16,320 nt of DNA from Stephanodiscus triporus (taxonomy: Eukaryota; Bacillariophyta; Thalassiosirophyceae; Thalassiosirales; Thalassiosiraceae). The notes beneath the pieces are model-generated. The model made no database searches. It was not told the origin of the DNA and saw only the letters and a list, made by a program, of their open reading frames with translations. The stretch is taken from positions 1-16,320 of the forward strand of contig JALLAZ010000379.1 of assembly GCA_036939755.1 (NCBI GenBank), in the 5' to 3' direction. Positions 8,311 to 16,320 of this stretch are shown piece after piece. The position numbers and the translations under genes are program-made. Numbering within the stretch: position 1 is the first letter of the stretch; each line of letters begins with the position of its first letter.

Positions 8311-9558
8311 ATGCCCACACGTCATCGCCTGCTGCTGGTCCTCCTCCTAATCGCGAACGACGCCCCCGCGTCGCATGCCCAACAGTCCGCGGCGGGCCAG
8401 GACACCCTCATCGGGATCGTGGGTCGGGACTTCGTGATGATGGGCGCCGACACGAGCTCCTCCGGCGGGGGGGGGATCGCCCTGACCTCCTCGAACGTCG
8501 ACAAGATCGCCTTGGTCCACGACGGGTGGAGGGGTAGGCGTAGGAGCGCCTCGAACGACGAGGAAGACGACGGAGACGACGGACGGATGATGGGGCATCG
8601 TCTCGACGATTTCTTCCGATCGAGTTCGGAGCAGCAGGCAATCGCCGTCGGATTCGCGGGCGACGCGGCCGATGGTGAGGAGCGGCGACGATGCCGATGC
8701 GATACCCCGCATATTATTTTTCGATTGAGGCACCATTTTTTTCGTTTTTCTTTAATGAACTCGTGCCCCGCTCTATTTACTTACATTCGCGACGAAAATC
8801 CAGCCGATAGAATGGTGGGAATGCTGAAGACGCATGCGCAGGTTAGGGAATACGAGGCTGGGATCGGCAATGACGTTTCGTGCGTCTTCGACGGTGGATC
8901 GGGAGGAGCGTCGAAGATACCCGGGATCAAGTCGTCCGAGGCCGCATCCGCGGCCGGGATGGACGCAGAGGCGATTGCATACCTGTCTCGGAACGAAATC
9001 TCGTCGAGGATGCGGTCTCGTCAACCCTTGCAGCTCTGTCTTCTAGTCGGAGGGATGGTGCGCTGTAACGGCAATGCCGATGGGGCATCGTCGGAGGTGA
9101 AGGCTAGCGCAGTAGGCAGGGTGCAGAAACAAATATCGACCGGATCTGCCGCGTACGTGCCGAAGGGCGAAAATGATGCAACGGGCCAAATTGAGCCAAT
9201 TATTCGAACAATGGAAACGTATTCGAGTTCATCCGGGTCTCGTTCGCCAACTTTGAATTGGGGCGATGGCACGATGTCAAATCCCTTCCTCGTGCCGAGG
9301 CTATTCTGGCTGGATCAGTACGGTTCCATGCAGAATATGCGTTATGCGGCACACGGTTTCGGATCGAATTTTGCATACTCTATCCTCGATCAGAGATATC
9401 GAGGCGCCATGTCACGGCAGGAGGCAGCGGACTTGATACACGAGTGCTTCGAGCAATTGCGTCAGAGGTATGTAATAAATTCGCCACGGCCACCGCGGAT
9501 AAAATGCATCGACCAGTTTGGGGTGACCGAAGCTATCGAGGCCAACATCGAACGATGA
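8311..9558 (+). CDS. PSMB2-like: Proteasome beta-4 (PSMB2-type) subunit-like protein with signal peptide, two exons, 372 aa
   Basis: The coding joins are 8311-8674 and 8804-9558. The fold family is the Ntn-hydrolase 20S core beta subunit. DTLIGIVGRDFVMMGAD (31-47) matches the PSMB2/Pre1 N-terminus, including its lack of the Thr1 nucleophile. The joined segment AVGFAGDAADADRMVGMLK matches the GEAGD helix region. LCLLVGGM and, near the end, LFWLDQYGSM ... YAAHGFGSNFAYSILDQRYR ... LIHECFEQLRQRYVINSPRP match the rest. Unlike an ordinary roughly 200-aa subunit, it starts with a signal-peptide-like segment (1-23: basic RHR, LLLVLLLIA core, SHA before QQ). It also has an Arg/acidic insert (73-94) and a long insert before LFWLDQ. 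ATG 8311 is the first ATG in frame; upstream codons lie in the transposon end. Other readings are a proteasome-like protein sent to the ER, outside, or into the plastid compartments, or a diverged paralogue with a chance hydrophobic start. The family is sure, the location is not. Confidence 0.8.
   Translation: MPTRHRLLLVLLLIANDAPASHAQQSAAGQDTLIGIVGRDFVMMGADTSSSGGGGIALTSSNVDKIALVHDGWRGRRRSASNDEEDDGDDGRMMGHRLDDFFRSSSEQQAIAVGFAGDAADGEERRRCRCDTPHIIFRLRHHFFRFSLMNSCPALFTYIRDENPADRMVGMLKTHAQVREYEAGIGNDVSCVFDGGSGGASKIPGIKSSEAASAAGMDAEAIAYLSRNEISSRMRSRQPLQLCLLVGGMVRCNGNADGASSEVKASAVGRVQKQISTGSAAYVPKGENDATGQIEPIIRTMETYSSSSGSRSPTLNWGDGTMSNPFLVPRLFWLDQYGSMQNMRYAAHGFGSNFAYSILDQRYRGAMSRQEAADLIHECFEQLRQRYVINSPRPPRIKCIDQFGVTEAIEANIER
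8675..8803 (+). other. Predicted 129-nt GT-AG intron in the proteasome-like gene
   Basis: The donor is GTGAGG at 8675 and the acceptor AATCCAG ends at 8803. The sequence is far more AT-rich than its flanks and contains TTTTTTTCGTTTTTCTTTAA. It interrupts a codon after base one. Removing it joins ...GDAAD to ADRMVG..., which aligns with the PSMB2 helix. Leaving it in inserts 43 unrelated residues (CRCDTPHIIFRLRHHFF and so on). The length is a multiple of three and has no stop, so retention would stay in frame. Confidence 0.75.
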
Positions 9559-10077
9559 TGATGAATGGAAAAGTTGGAGGATGTGACAATGAAGAATGTC
9601 AGTGGTGAGTGGTGTTGGCCGGGTTGGTTGGGACATCAGTGAAATAAGGAGAAGTTGGGAGTGTCACTGAAGACCTCATGATATTATCGTAGTAGGCGGT
9701 TGGGCAGCATTGATGCTATTTTCTTGGTCGATGGCCAAATATGGACTATTGTATTATCAAAATGGCAAAGGTACGCCAGCAGACCCTGGTATTTGGATAG
9801 CCTTAGCTGCATAACAGCCAAATATGCACAATGGCAGGGCGCCCAGTGATGCAGCAAAGGGAAATGCAGGGACTGACTCAGTCCTGATTTTGGATTGTGT
9901 GACAACAGAGGAGAACAAACTGATAGCATTAGCCAATGTTAAGTTGTTCATCATAACCTATAGATGTAATTGAGGTTAGATCATGATCTAAAGAAAATGG
10001 AAACTGTCAGAGAGTGCAATAGACTCCCAATGACAATCAATTACTACTTAGCAATAGGTATAACAATTTGTCGCTAT
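9559..10077. other. Intergenic region between two converging genes
   Basis: No gene, RNA or transposon end was recognised. It should hold the two 3' untranslated regions. A 15-bp odd palindrome, GGACTGACTCAGTCC (around 9869-9884), stands out as a weak feature. Confidence 0.4.
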
Positions 10078-12222
10078 TCAGTGTACTTTTAGAGTACTTA
10101 AAATATGTGCAAGCAGTCCCTTGATAGCACCAGCAGCTCCTCCCAAACCTCTATCAGAACATGCAATCAATACGCATGAATTTTCTCTCACTGTACCAAC
10201 AACATTCTCAAACAGTGCTGCCACTGGGTCCTGCAATGCCGCAGACTTTCTTACTTGCAGAGCCATTGCATGCGCATTTTTCGATAGCATGGGGCAGAGT
10301 GTATGGGCAACTTCCAACCCTGCTTTGAATGCAATTGTCCCTGGATCTTCTTTTTTTGCCCGTGGATCTGTTGAGACTATGACGAAAATTACATTGGCCC
10401 CTTCCATCGGAGGACCGCTGATGATGGCAGAGAGCTGCTGTGCAAATACATCATCTACTCTGCACACTACTTTTTGAACAACTGACACCTCGCGTTCTCC
10501 ACCTAGTGAGGTTACCAATGTTGAAACTATTGATTGGAAATCATTGATTGCGGCACCAAAACTGCAAACAATTATCCCCAATGCAAGTTTTTGTCTGGAT
10601 TTAAGATGCTGCTCTGACTTCCACAAACCAAGATGCATTGAGTCTTTGAAGCAAGTTTCCGACGACATCAATGATGACGAATACAGCAAGACAGGAAATT
10701 CCGTCCCTTTTCGCGCGACGTCGTAGCCACAGCCTGAAGAACCGCCACGCGGTAATACCATCAACCCATCTGCGCCCCTCAAACTCAACACGCGCGACGA
10801 GCGCTGCACTCCAGTGTCTGACGCAGTGTATGTGTATCGATGCTGATCACTGTCCTTCGATAATATCCTATTCAGAATGACGCGTCGATATTCCGGTCTT
10901 CCTTGATCTAATACGATATCCGATGTGATTGCTGCCATCACCTCCTCATGTACACATGCATTGTTCACACCATTTTCTACAAAGGTTTCCTGATTTGAAC
11001 TCTCTGCCGATAGTTTAACACCATGGTGGAGCAAGTCTAGGCACGGCCGTACCAACAGCTCAGTGCACACGGACGCACTCACGGGATTACCAGGTAGCGC
11101 AAACACGAGCTTTCTACTTTGCCACTCTGTTGAATATCTATCAATTGTGATGAAAGTGGTGGGCTTACCTGGCTTCATGTCCAGGCGACCAAAGTGGACA
11201 TTCCCTCCCATACCCTCAACAAAGACTCGTTCCATGATGTCCTTTTCGCCCATGGATATCCCTCCGGTGGATATGAGGACATCGATGCCCTCCTCCTTTT
11301 CGTCCCATAGCACATTGTTTAGCCGGTTCGCGATTTTTTCGATCCCGTCATCATCTGTCACGATGCCCAAATCGATCGGAATGCAATTTCCGTAGGTAGA
11401 AAGTTGAGACAGGAGCAAGGGTCGATTGACGTCAGGTATCATTCCATGTGATTGTCGCGTCGTGACCGATGATGCATCGTATGGTGCGAATAATTCATTC
11501 CCAGTCGAAACCACGCCCACCCGAGGTAATCTCTTCAGACTCTCCTCATCCATGCCAATGCCAACCTGGGCGAGCAATGCTATGTGCACCGGCTGTATCT
11601 TTTCTCCTCTAGAGAGGACGACTGATTCAGGTGGAATGTCACATCCTATCGGTCGCACCCATGTCCATGGTGTTGTGAATCGCAGAACGGATTCGACTTG
11701 GGACGGAATTATTTGAATTTTTTGCAGATCATCGCCGATCCGGGGCAAATATTCAGTGTCTTCAATGGGAATAACAGCATCGTAGCAATCGGGTACAACA
11801 GCTCCTGTGGTGACGTAAGCCGCCTTGCGATCATTGGAATCAGACCGAGATGAGTCATTGCGTTCATCATTCACATCATCATGGTGGTCACCGGCATATA
11901 CTTTTCCCACGATGACGAAATCCAACCTAAATCTTTTCTTATGAGCCTTATCCATTCCATCGTAAATTTCTCTTGCTTTAGTCAAGTCACCGGTTTTGAC
12001 CGCATATCCATCCATAACTGAGAAGTTACGACAAGGATAGCCCGACAACGGTGCCAAAACGTCCACTGCGGATACACGTCCGATCAATTGTTGGTGAGAC
12101 ATCGACGGTGCCGATGACGTTTTGCCACGGTTGCGCTGCCTTTCGAGCCATAAGGCTTTGGATGTTTCTATTAGGACCGTTTCGAGAGCTTGTGGGACGG
12201 GTATCATCGGCAGGGGAGACAT
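10078..12222 (-). CDS. CNX1: Molybdenum cofactor biosynthesis protein, MoeA/CNX1 E domain with degenerate MogA-like C-terminus, 714 aa
   Basis: The E (MoeA) domain inserts molybdate into adenylylated molybdopterin in the cytosol, completing Moco for nitrate reductase, sulfite oxidase and related enzymes. The sequence shows FSVMDGYAVK (67-76), YVTTGAVVPDCYDAVIPIED (136-155), PRVGVVSTGNEL (233-244), DVNRPLLLSQL (264-274), VLISTGGISMGEKD (315-328), MKPGKPTTF (349-357) and ALPGNPVSAS (375-384). Domain IV follows, with RPEYRRV (442-448) and TGVQRSS. All of these are conserved MoeA landmarks. Residues 100-130 carry an Asp/Ser-rich insert. Residues about 545-714 sit where plant CNX1 has the G (MogA) domain and follow its strand-helix pattern. 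However, the GGTG-type molybdopterin-binding motif reads VSTDPRAKKEDPG and the late PGNP-type motif reads CSDRGLGGAAG, so adenylyltransferase activity is doubtful. It has one exon, starts at the first ATG, and shares a 118-bp promoter region with the divergent SET gene. Confidence 0.85.
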   Translation of the reverse strand: MSPLPMIPVPQALETVLIETSKALWLERQRNRGKTSSAPSMSHQQLIGRVSAVDVLAPLSGYPCRNFSVMDGYAVKTGDLTKAREIYDGMDKAHKKRFRLDFVIVGKVYAGDHHDDVNDERNDSSRSDSNDRKAAYVTTGAVVPDCYDAVIPIEDTEYLPRIGDDLQKIQIIPSQVESVLRFTTPWTWVRPIGCDIPPESVVLSRGEKIQPVHIALLAQVGIGMDEESLKRLPRVGVVSTGNELFAPYDASSVTTRQSHGMIPDVNRPLLLSQLSTYGNCIPIDLGIVTDDDGIEKIANRLNNVLWDEKEEGIDVLISTGGISMGEKDIMERVFVEGMGGNVHFGRLDMKPGKPTTFITIDRYSTEWQSRKLVFALPGNPVSASVCTELLVRPCLDLLHHGVKLSAESSNQETFVENGVNNACVHEEVMAAITSDIVLDQGRPEYRRVILNRILSKDSDQHRYTYTASDTGVQRSSRVLSLRGADGLMVLPRGGSSGCGYDVARKGTEFPVLLYSSSLMSSETCFKDSMHLGLWKSEQHLKSRQKLALGIIVCSFGAAINDFQSIVSTLVTSLGGEREVSVVQKVVCRVDDVFAQQLSAIISGPPMEGANVIFVIVSTDPRAKKEDPGTIAFKAGLEVAHTLCPMLSKNAHAMALQVRKSAALQDPVAALFENVVGTVRENSCVLIACSDRGLGGAAGAIKGLLAHILSTLKVH

Positions 12223-12340
12223 GGCTGAATGAACATTGCCTTCGCGGCTGCTTTTTTTTACGCCCGGATCTGCTCGTGAGGGGACTCATGAAATTTCATC
12301 GTTTCGATAGTACCATACCCTATCGTATCGTAGTCATCAC
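12223..12340. promoter_or_regulatory. Shared (divergent) promoter region of the CNX1-like and SET genes
   Basis: Only 118 bp separate the two start codons. It contains a perfect 12-bp palindrome, ATGAAATTTCAT (12288-12299), and an inverted repeat CGATAG-N9-CTATCG (12305-12325). These symmetric words are candidate binding sites for a common regulator; no TATA box was recognised. Function is inferred from position only. Confidence 0.45.
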
Positions 12341-14026
12341 ATGGGTGCGCACGGCGAAGTCGAGGCTAAGTGCAGCTTTTACCTCGCCAAATCGACAATC
12401 GATGGGGCGGGGCTGGGAGTTTTTACGGGCGTTCCCTTTGAAAAGGGTGCATACATTGGTTTCGGCGATCCTGCCATCCCCATATTTGATATAGATTTTC
12501 ATGCTGGAGGCTCGAGGGCAAAGGAAGACTACCACTGGCTGATGGATGAGTACGTATGGCTTCCAAGTGAAACAGGAGCGGAGATGGTTGCGGAGGCGGA
12601 CGATCTTGATGCCTTCGTCACTGGCATGGGGAGCGTGCCTAACTGCCATCTTCGACTAAATAACGTAAAAGAGGGGCCGGTTACACACGACACCGCAGGA
12701 ATAACGAGGTCCGACCCTGGCGCAGGTGCGTCCACTCCCTATCATAACCGATCTACGCATACATTGCGGTCCCTCGACGCTGGGCAAGAGATTTTTGTGA
12801 GCTACGGGGTGAATTGGTTCTTGTCTCGAGAAAGTTACATGGGACTTATTCCCCTGAAGGATAGCTTCAGAAAAGCGACCAAATTCATGGAATCATTTGA
12901 GCACATGATTCAGAAAAACACAATATTATTGCAGGATGACCCAGGAATTAATTCTTGCTTGTCGGATCTTTGGGGTTTAATTCAAGAGTCCGCCTACAAG
13001 TCACGTCCTCTAAGTGCAATTCCTAAAACATTCTCGTTAGCAAGGCGAGCCTTAGAAGTGGGCATTGAACAAATGGAAGTAGAACAGAGCGTTCGGTCGC
13101 TAGAGTATTTGGAAAATCAGGGCAAATGCCTAGACAACATTCGACCTGCCCGATCGAGTATTCCAATGGCAGGCAGAGGAGCTTTTGCCACCAGATTCAT
13201 ACCAAAAGGTGGATATGTCTCAATTGCACCACTTATTCATATCCCAGATCGTGACGTTCTTGATATGTATGCAGATAAGTATGATCCCGTAACCGGGGAA
13301 GAAATTCGGGATTTAACAAATCGCACAGGTTATCAACTCTTGTTGAATTATTGCTTTGGTCACAAATCATCATCGATGCTTTTATGTCCGAATTTGGGTT
13401 CATACATGAATCACAACAGCGATTCCCCGAATGTAAAGCTAGAATGGTCAACAGACCCAGCATATCACAATGCCAGCTGGATGGATGAACCAATAGCATT
13501 TTTTGATAATATCTGGCGTGTAGGATTGTCGTTCGAAGTCATAGCACTAAAGGACATAAAAGAAGGCGATGAGATTACACTTGACTACGGGCCAGAATGG
13601 GAAGATGCATGGAGAAAACACATTCGTCTATGGGAACCTCCTGAAGACGCCAAAACGTACACATTACACCATCGTCTTAATCAAGATCCCTCACTACCAA
13701 TACCAACGTATGATGAAGATCACACTCTGATTACCGAACATATCGAAGCCTGGTTCCATGTCGACAAAAACATCTGGCAAAACATCTGGCGAAAACATGG
13801 TTTGAAACTAGGTCGGGATTATTCAGTTTTGCGAGTGATTGCTCGAACACAACTTCCAACGGATAACTCTCTTGTCTATTCCGTAGTCTTATCAATTGAA
13901 ACTGATGGTGGTGAATCAATTGAATACACAGTGGAAAATGTTACACGTAACGCACTCTCTTTTTACCATGTGAAAAAGTATCGATCCGATATCTTCATCG
14001 ACGGAGCATTTCGTCATGAGATGTGA
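12341..14026 (+). CDS. Tandem SET-domain protein, putative lysine methyltransferase, 561 aa
   Basis: It has two SET-like halves. The first (about 11-159) begins CSFYLAKSTIDGAGLGVFTG and ends GQEIFVSYGVNWF. Its substrate/cofactor motif is eroded to GSVPNCHLRL, without the N-H pair. The second (about 266-417) begins ARSSIPMAGRGAFATRFIPKGG and carries YMNHNSDSPNVKLEW (355-369), equivalent to the NHS.xPN S-adenosylmethionine-binding motif, and GDEITLDYG (409-417), equivalent to GEELTxDY. The halves are joined by a helical linker (170-260) like the insert seen in SET proteins of the SETD3/RuBisCO methyltransferase style. The last 130 residues (FHVDKNIWQNIWRKHGLKLG ...) are not recognised. No signal peptide or nuclear signal is obvious, so the substrate is unknown. 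Only the second half is likely to be catalytic. Single exon; ATG 12341 is the first in frame. Confidence 0.75.
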   Translation: MGAHGEVEAKCSFYLAKSTIDGAGLGVFTGVPFEKGAYIGFGDPAIPIFDIDFHAGGSRAKEDYHWLMDEYVWLPSETGAEMVAEADDLDAFVTGMGSVPNCHLRLNNVKEGPVTHDTAGITRSDPGAGASTPYHNRSTHTLRSLDAGQEIFVSYGVNWFLSRESYMGLIPLKDSFRKATKFMESFEHMIQKNTILLQDDPGINSCLSDLWGLIQESAYKSRPLSAIPKTFSLARRALEVGIEQMEVEQSVRSLEYLENQGKCLDNIRPARSSIPMAGRGAFATRFIPKGGYVSIAPLIHIPDRDVLDMYADKYDPVTGEEIRDLTNRTGYQLLLNYCFGHKSSSMLLCPNLGSYMNHNSDSPNVKLEWSTDPAYHNASWMDEPIAFFDNIWRVGLSFEVIALKDIKEGDEITLDYGPEWEDAWRKHIRLWEPPEDAKTYTLHHRLNQDPSLPIPTYDEDHTLITEHIEAWFHVDKNIWQNIWRKHGLKLGRDYSVLRVIARTQLPTDNSLVYSVVLSIETDGGESIEYTVENVTRNALSFYHVKKYRSDIFIDGAFRHEM

Positions 14027-14278
14027 GCAAATATGTTTCATTATGTGCTCATTATTCATTAATTCGACGGTTTTATCCTTTAGCTAATCATAAAATCCGC
14101 CTCATTCAATCCTTCACTTCAGCATGATTCCTGACAGATTGTTCCCCAACGCATGGAAGAATCTAGTAAATTGGCAAGGGTCGTCTGTGACAGATACGGT
14201 ATCGTAATCAATAGACACAATAAGCGTAACTTATCTCAATATTCCTCAGAAATCAAGTGCCTTGATTCATGTGTCGCG
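14027..14278. other. Intergenic region between converging SET and pseudouridine synthase genes
   Basis: The region is AT-rich with no gene or RNA recognised. It must hold the 3' untranslated ends of both genes. Confidence 0.4.
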
Positions 14279-16234
14279 TCAAAACGAAGGGGAAGCTTCG
14301 AATAAGACCTCCTCGTTTGTTACAGGGTGATGTAGCGTCAACTGCCTAGCATGAAGACACATAGTTCTACCATTTTTGCCTACCGAGTCTTGCACAGCCC
14401 TTCGTAGCTCAAATGATGCCGCCGTCGGCGACAACGTGTTAATGGCGTCGTCACTAAAGCCACCATTCGGGTGTGCTTCTCCGCAATAGCCATATGCGGG
14501 ATCTCCCAAGATTGGGTGTCCCATCGCTGCACAGTGCACACGAAGCTGATGCGTCCGTCCTGTGATGGGTGTCTTGAAGGAAATTTTCATATTGACACAG
14601 TAAAAGGAAGGAGGCTGTGAGGTTGAACGAGTGATAAATCATCTATGCAAACTTTTGGCTTTCAAAATGATGTATCATGGAGTATCTGGTTCCTGGGATG
14701 CAATCATCAATGATTAACCATTGTTAGGCAAACATCCATCGTTAGTAACGCCTGACAGCATCAATATCAATAGCACCCAATAACGCGTGACTCACCACCA
14801 AACAAATCACGGACGTAATGAGACTTCACATCCACAAAACTACTCTGAGCTTGCTTTCCTCTTCAGGGGTGTCAACCTAGCCCTTTGCACACACTCGGTG
14901 TGTGTGCAAGCAAGGTGGGCTAATTGCCCATAAAATCGTCTCTCCAATTATCTTCCTCGAGGTCCGATTATTTCACAATGAATAATGCTTGAAAATAAGA
15001 TTCTCCAACTTACCAAAGCCACTCTTGTCACGGGATGTCCCATCCAATGCTCATGGGATAATATTCTAAATTGAGTAGTGCTTGGTTTGGGTTTTTTCGC
15101 CATAAGCTTTGAATATCCAGCGTGGTTGAGATCTTTCACCGCCTGCTGGGCTTCGGATTCACTCTCGGGCGTTGAAACACGCATGAACGGTGGATGTCGA
15201 TGATCTCGCTGAAGGGGCAACCTTATCTCACCTCCGCCGAGACTCGTTGTTTCTGTACTGAGTACAATTTGGTCTGTGTCCGAGGCTATGTCGCCAGATT
15301 TTATTGCATCGCTACTACTCATTTCTGCATATTCTATCCATTGATTGATATCCAACCACCCTACCAGCAATGCTTCATATACCTTCTTCACACCAGCTCT
15401 ATCCCGGAATGCCTCGTGCAACTTTGCCATGCTAGCTCTCGTTCGCGCAAATATGACAATGCCGCTCGTGTCCATATCCAGACGGTGTACTATCATGGAA
15501 TCTCTGGGAAATAATGTTGATTGTTCCTTACCAATATATGCATCTGGATCTCCATTACCATACACTTCAAACACCAAATCTAACAAACTTCGATTTTTAT
15601 TCACCCCCGGTACACATAGTATACCTGAAGGCTTATCGGTTACCACTATATGGTCATCGGAGTACACTGTGCGAAGATGATCATCAATATTGACATTGGT
15701 CTTCGATGCTCGGTCGGCTGCCTGTATTTTGCGCATTTGTCTTTCGTATTGAAGAACTGACTCGGAAATCTTCGGTATTGAAGATTCCTGTGTCGGCGCA
15801 TTGCTACTGCAGCTGGTATTATCTTCATTCTTTAATTGCGTAGACAACGCCTGTTGATTAAAAGTAGATGTTGATCTGTTGACAACTTTTTGCTTTTTCG
15901 TCGGCACATTTTGCAGTGATGTGTCATCCAAATCATCAAAGAAAATATGAACCCACTTCATTTGCTGGTCTTTCCTGGAAGAGACTTGATATCGAGTTCC
16001 CACGATGCGTTTTGCGTGACAGTTACTCCCGGAGGAAGTTGTCCCAACGTCGTCTGCCATATGGGAAAAAAAAGACCTGCACGTGCGGGCTTTCACTTCA
16101 TTAGTCGCAGTGAAGTATTTTGGTTTAATGAAAGAGCATACCAGTGATGGCAAGAGTGCAATTCGAGTATGAGAGAATATTATGTGTGCCGTCGCCGTGA
16201 CTATGTCATGATTCATTTGCAATCTTGACAGCAT
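14279..16234 (-). CDS. RluA-family RNA pseudouridine synthase, two exons, 504 aa
   Basis: The coding joins on the minus strand are 16234-15014 and 14572-14279. The enzyme isomerises uridine to pseudouridine in rRNA, tRNA or mRNA. The core begins [21 protein letters not shown] (about 190-210). It carries the catalytic box [16 protein letters not shown] (H250, catalytic Asp253), continues [22 protein letters not shown] and [12 protein letters not shown]...VTRVAL, and after the splice [28 protein letters not shown]. It ends [21 protein letters not shown]. These are the standard RluA blocks in order. The first in-frame ATG (16234) gives a roughly 190-residue N-terminal extension. Its first 60 residues ([12 protein letters not shown] ... 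[20 protein letters not shown]) are basic, hydroxyl-rich and nearly acid-free, so an organelle targeting peptide is possible. The rest is Ser/Lys-rich. No S4 domain was seen. The RNA target cannot be told from sequence. The upstream flank to 16320 shows nothing clear. Confidence 0.85.
14573..15013 (-). other. Predicted 441-nt GT-AG intron in the pseudouridine synthase gene
   Basis: The donor GTAAGT (15013 downward) follows ...VTRVAL. The acceptor TTTCCTTCAAG ends at 14573. The join gives [19 protein letters not shown], an ungapped match to RluA (VTRVVYKPITGRSHQLRVH). A second acceptor, CCTCACAG, ending at 14615 would add 14 in-frame residues ([14 protein letters not shown]) and is disfavoured by the family alignment. 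The intron contains stops in the exon 1 frame. Confidence 0.8.
14878..14922. repeat. Long hairpin inside the pseudouridine synthase intron
   Basis: TTGCACACAC (14885-14894) pairs perfectly with GTGTGTGCAA (14900-14909) around a 5-base loop. An outer TAGCCC (14878-14883) pairs with GGGCTA (14917-14922), across a 1-base left and 7-base right bulge. It could be a MITE remnant, a palindromic protein site, or a structured intron element. No target duplication was seen. Confidence 0.55.
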
Positions 16235-16320
16235 TACTATCTTGTTTTGTGTTTGGTTGATATGGTACGAGTTTACGCCCAAACTTGGCCAGGCCCATTT
16301 CTAACACACGTCACAATCAA

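Noticed and set aside
9258..9608. Open frame overlapping the end of the proteasome-like gene
   Set aside because: It is an out-of-frame shadow; the PSMB2-like C-terminus is in the other frame.
14279..14590. Separate small gene starting at the ATG at 14590
   Set aside because: It is exon 2 of the RluA-family gene; its first residues come from intron sequence before the acceptor at 14573.
16234..16282. Start of the pseudouridine synthase at 16282
   Set aside because: That codon is TTG; the first in-frame ATG is at 16234.

Overview
The window looks like nuclear DNA of a stramenopile alga, most likely a diatom. The reasons are: GT-AG introns inside two conserved genes, eukaryotic gene families (20S proteasome beta subunit, plant-type fused molybdenum-insertase, tandem SET-domain protein), long single-exon genes, no operons, and a decayed tyrosine-recombinase transposon that resembles the Crypton elements of stramenopiles. 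The lineage is an inference from gene and transposon types; no rRNA or other marker is present.

Layout. Positions 1-1239 are non-coding. They hold a diverged tandem array with a TGACGT-like core about every 30 bp (roughly 124-400, with outlying copies to about 700) and a cluster of GTCCCCAAAT repeats (840-946 and 1220). Positions 1240-2416 are a broken DDE integrase gene (H2C2 zinc finger plus part of the catalytic core). Positions 2676-4733 are a broken Crypton-like tyrosine recombinase with a C-terminal GCR1-like region. Its 3' end is cut by a 3.5-kb piggyBac-like DNA transposon (4734-8259), which has 22-bp terminal inverted repeats matching at 21 positions and an open 953-aa transposase on the minus strand. 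So the left half is a pile of nested mobile elements of different ages, the piggyBac-like one being the youngest.

The right half (8311-16234) holds four host genes. First is a divergent proteasome beta-4 (PSMB2-type) subunit on the plus strand, starting 51 bp after the transposon end, with a predicted signal peptide and an in-frame 129-nt intron. Second is a molybdenum-cofactor gene (MoeA/CNX1 E domain with a degenerate MogA-like tail) on the minus strand. Third, divergent from it, is a protein with two SET-like domains. Fourth, convergent with that, is an RluA-family pseudouridine synthase on the minus strand, split by a 441-nt intron. The gene order is plus, minus, plus, minus: the proteasome and CNX1 genes converge, CNX1 and SET diverge from a 118-bp shared promoter, and SET and RluA converge. 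The genes share no pathway.

The most notable points are the secretory-type N-terminus and enlarged loops of the proteasome subunit, the apparent loss of catalytic motifs in the CNX1 G-like domain, the complete piggyBac-like element without a TTAA target duplication, and the 30-bp periodic TGACGT array.
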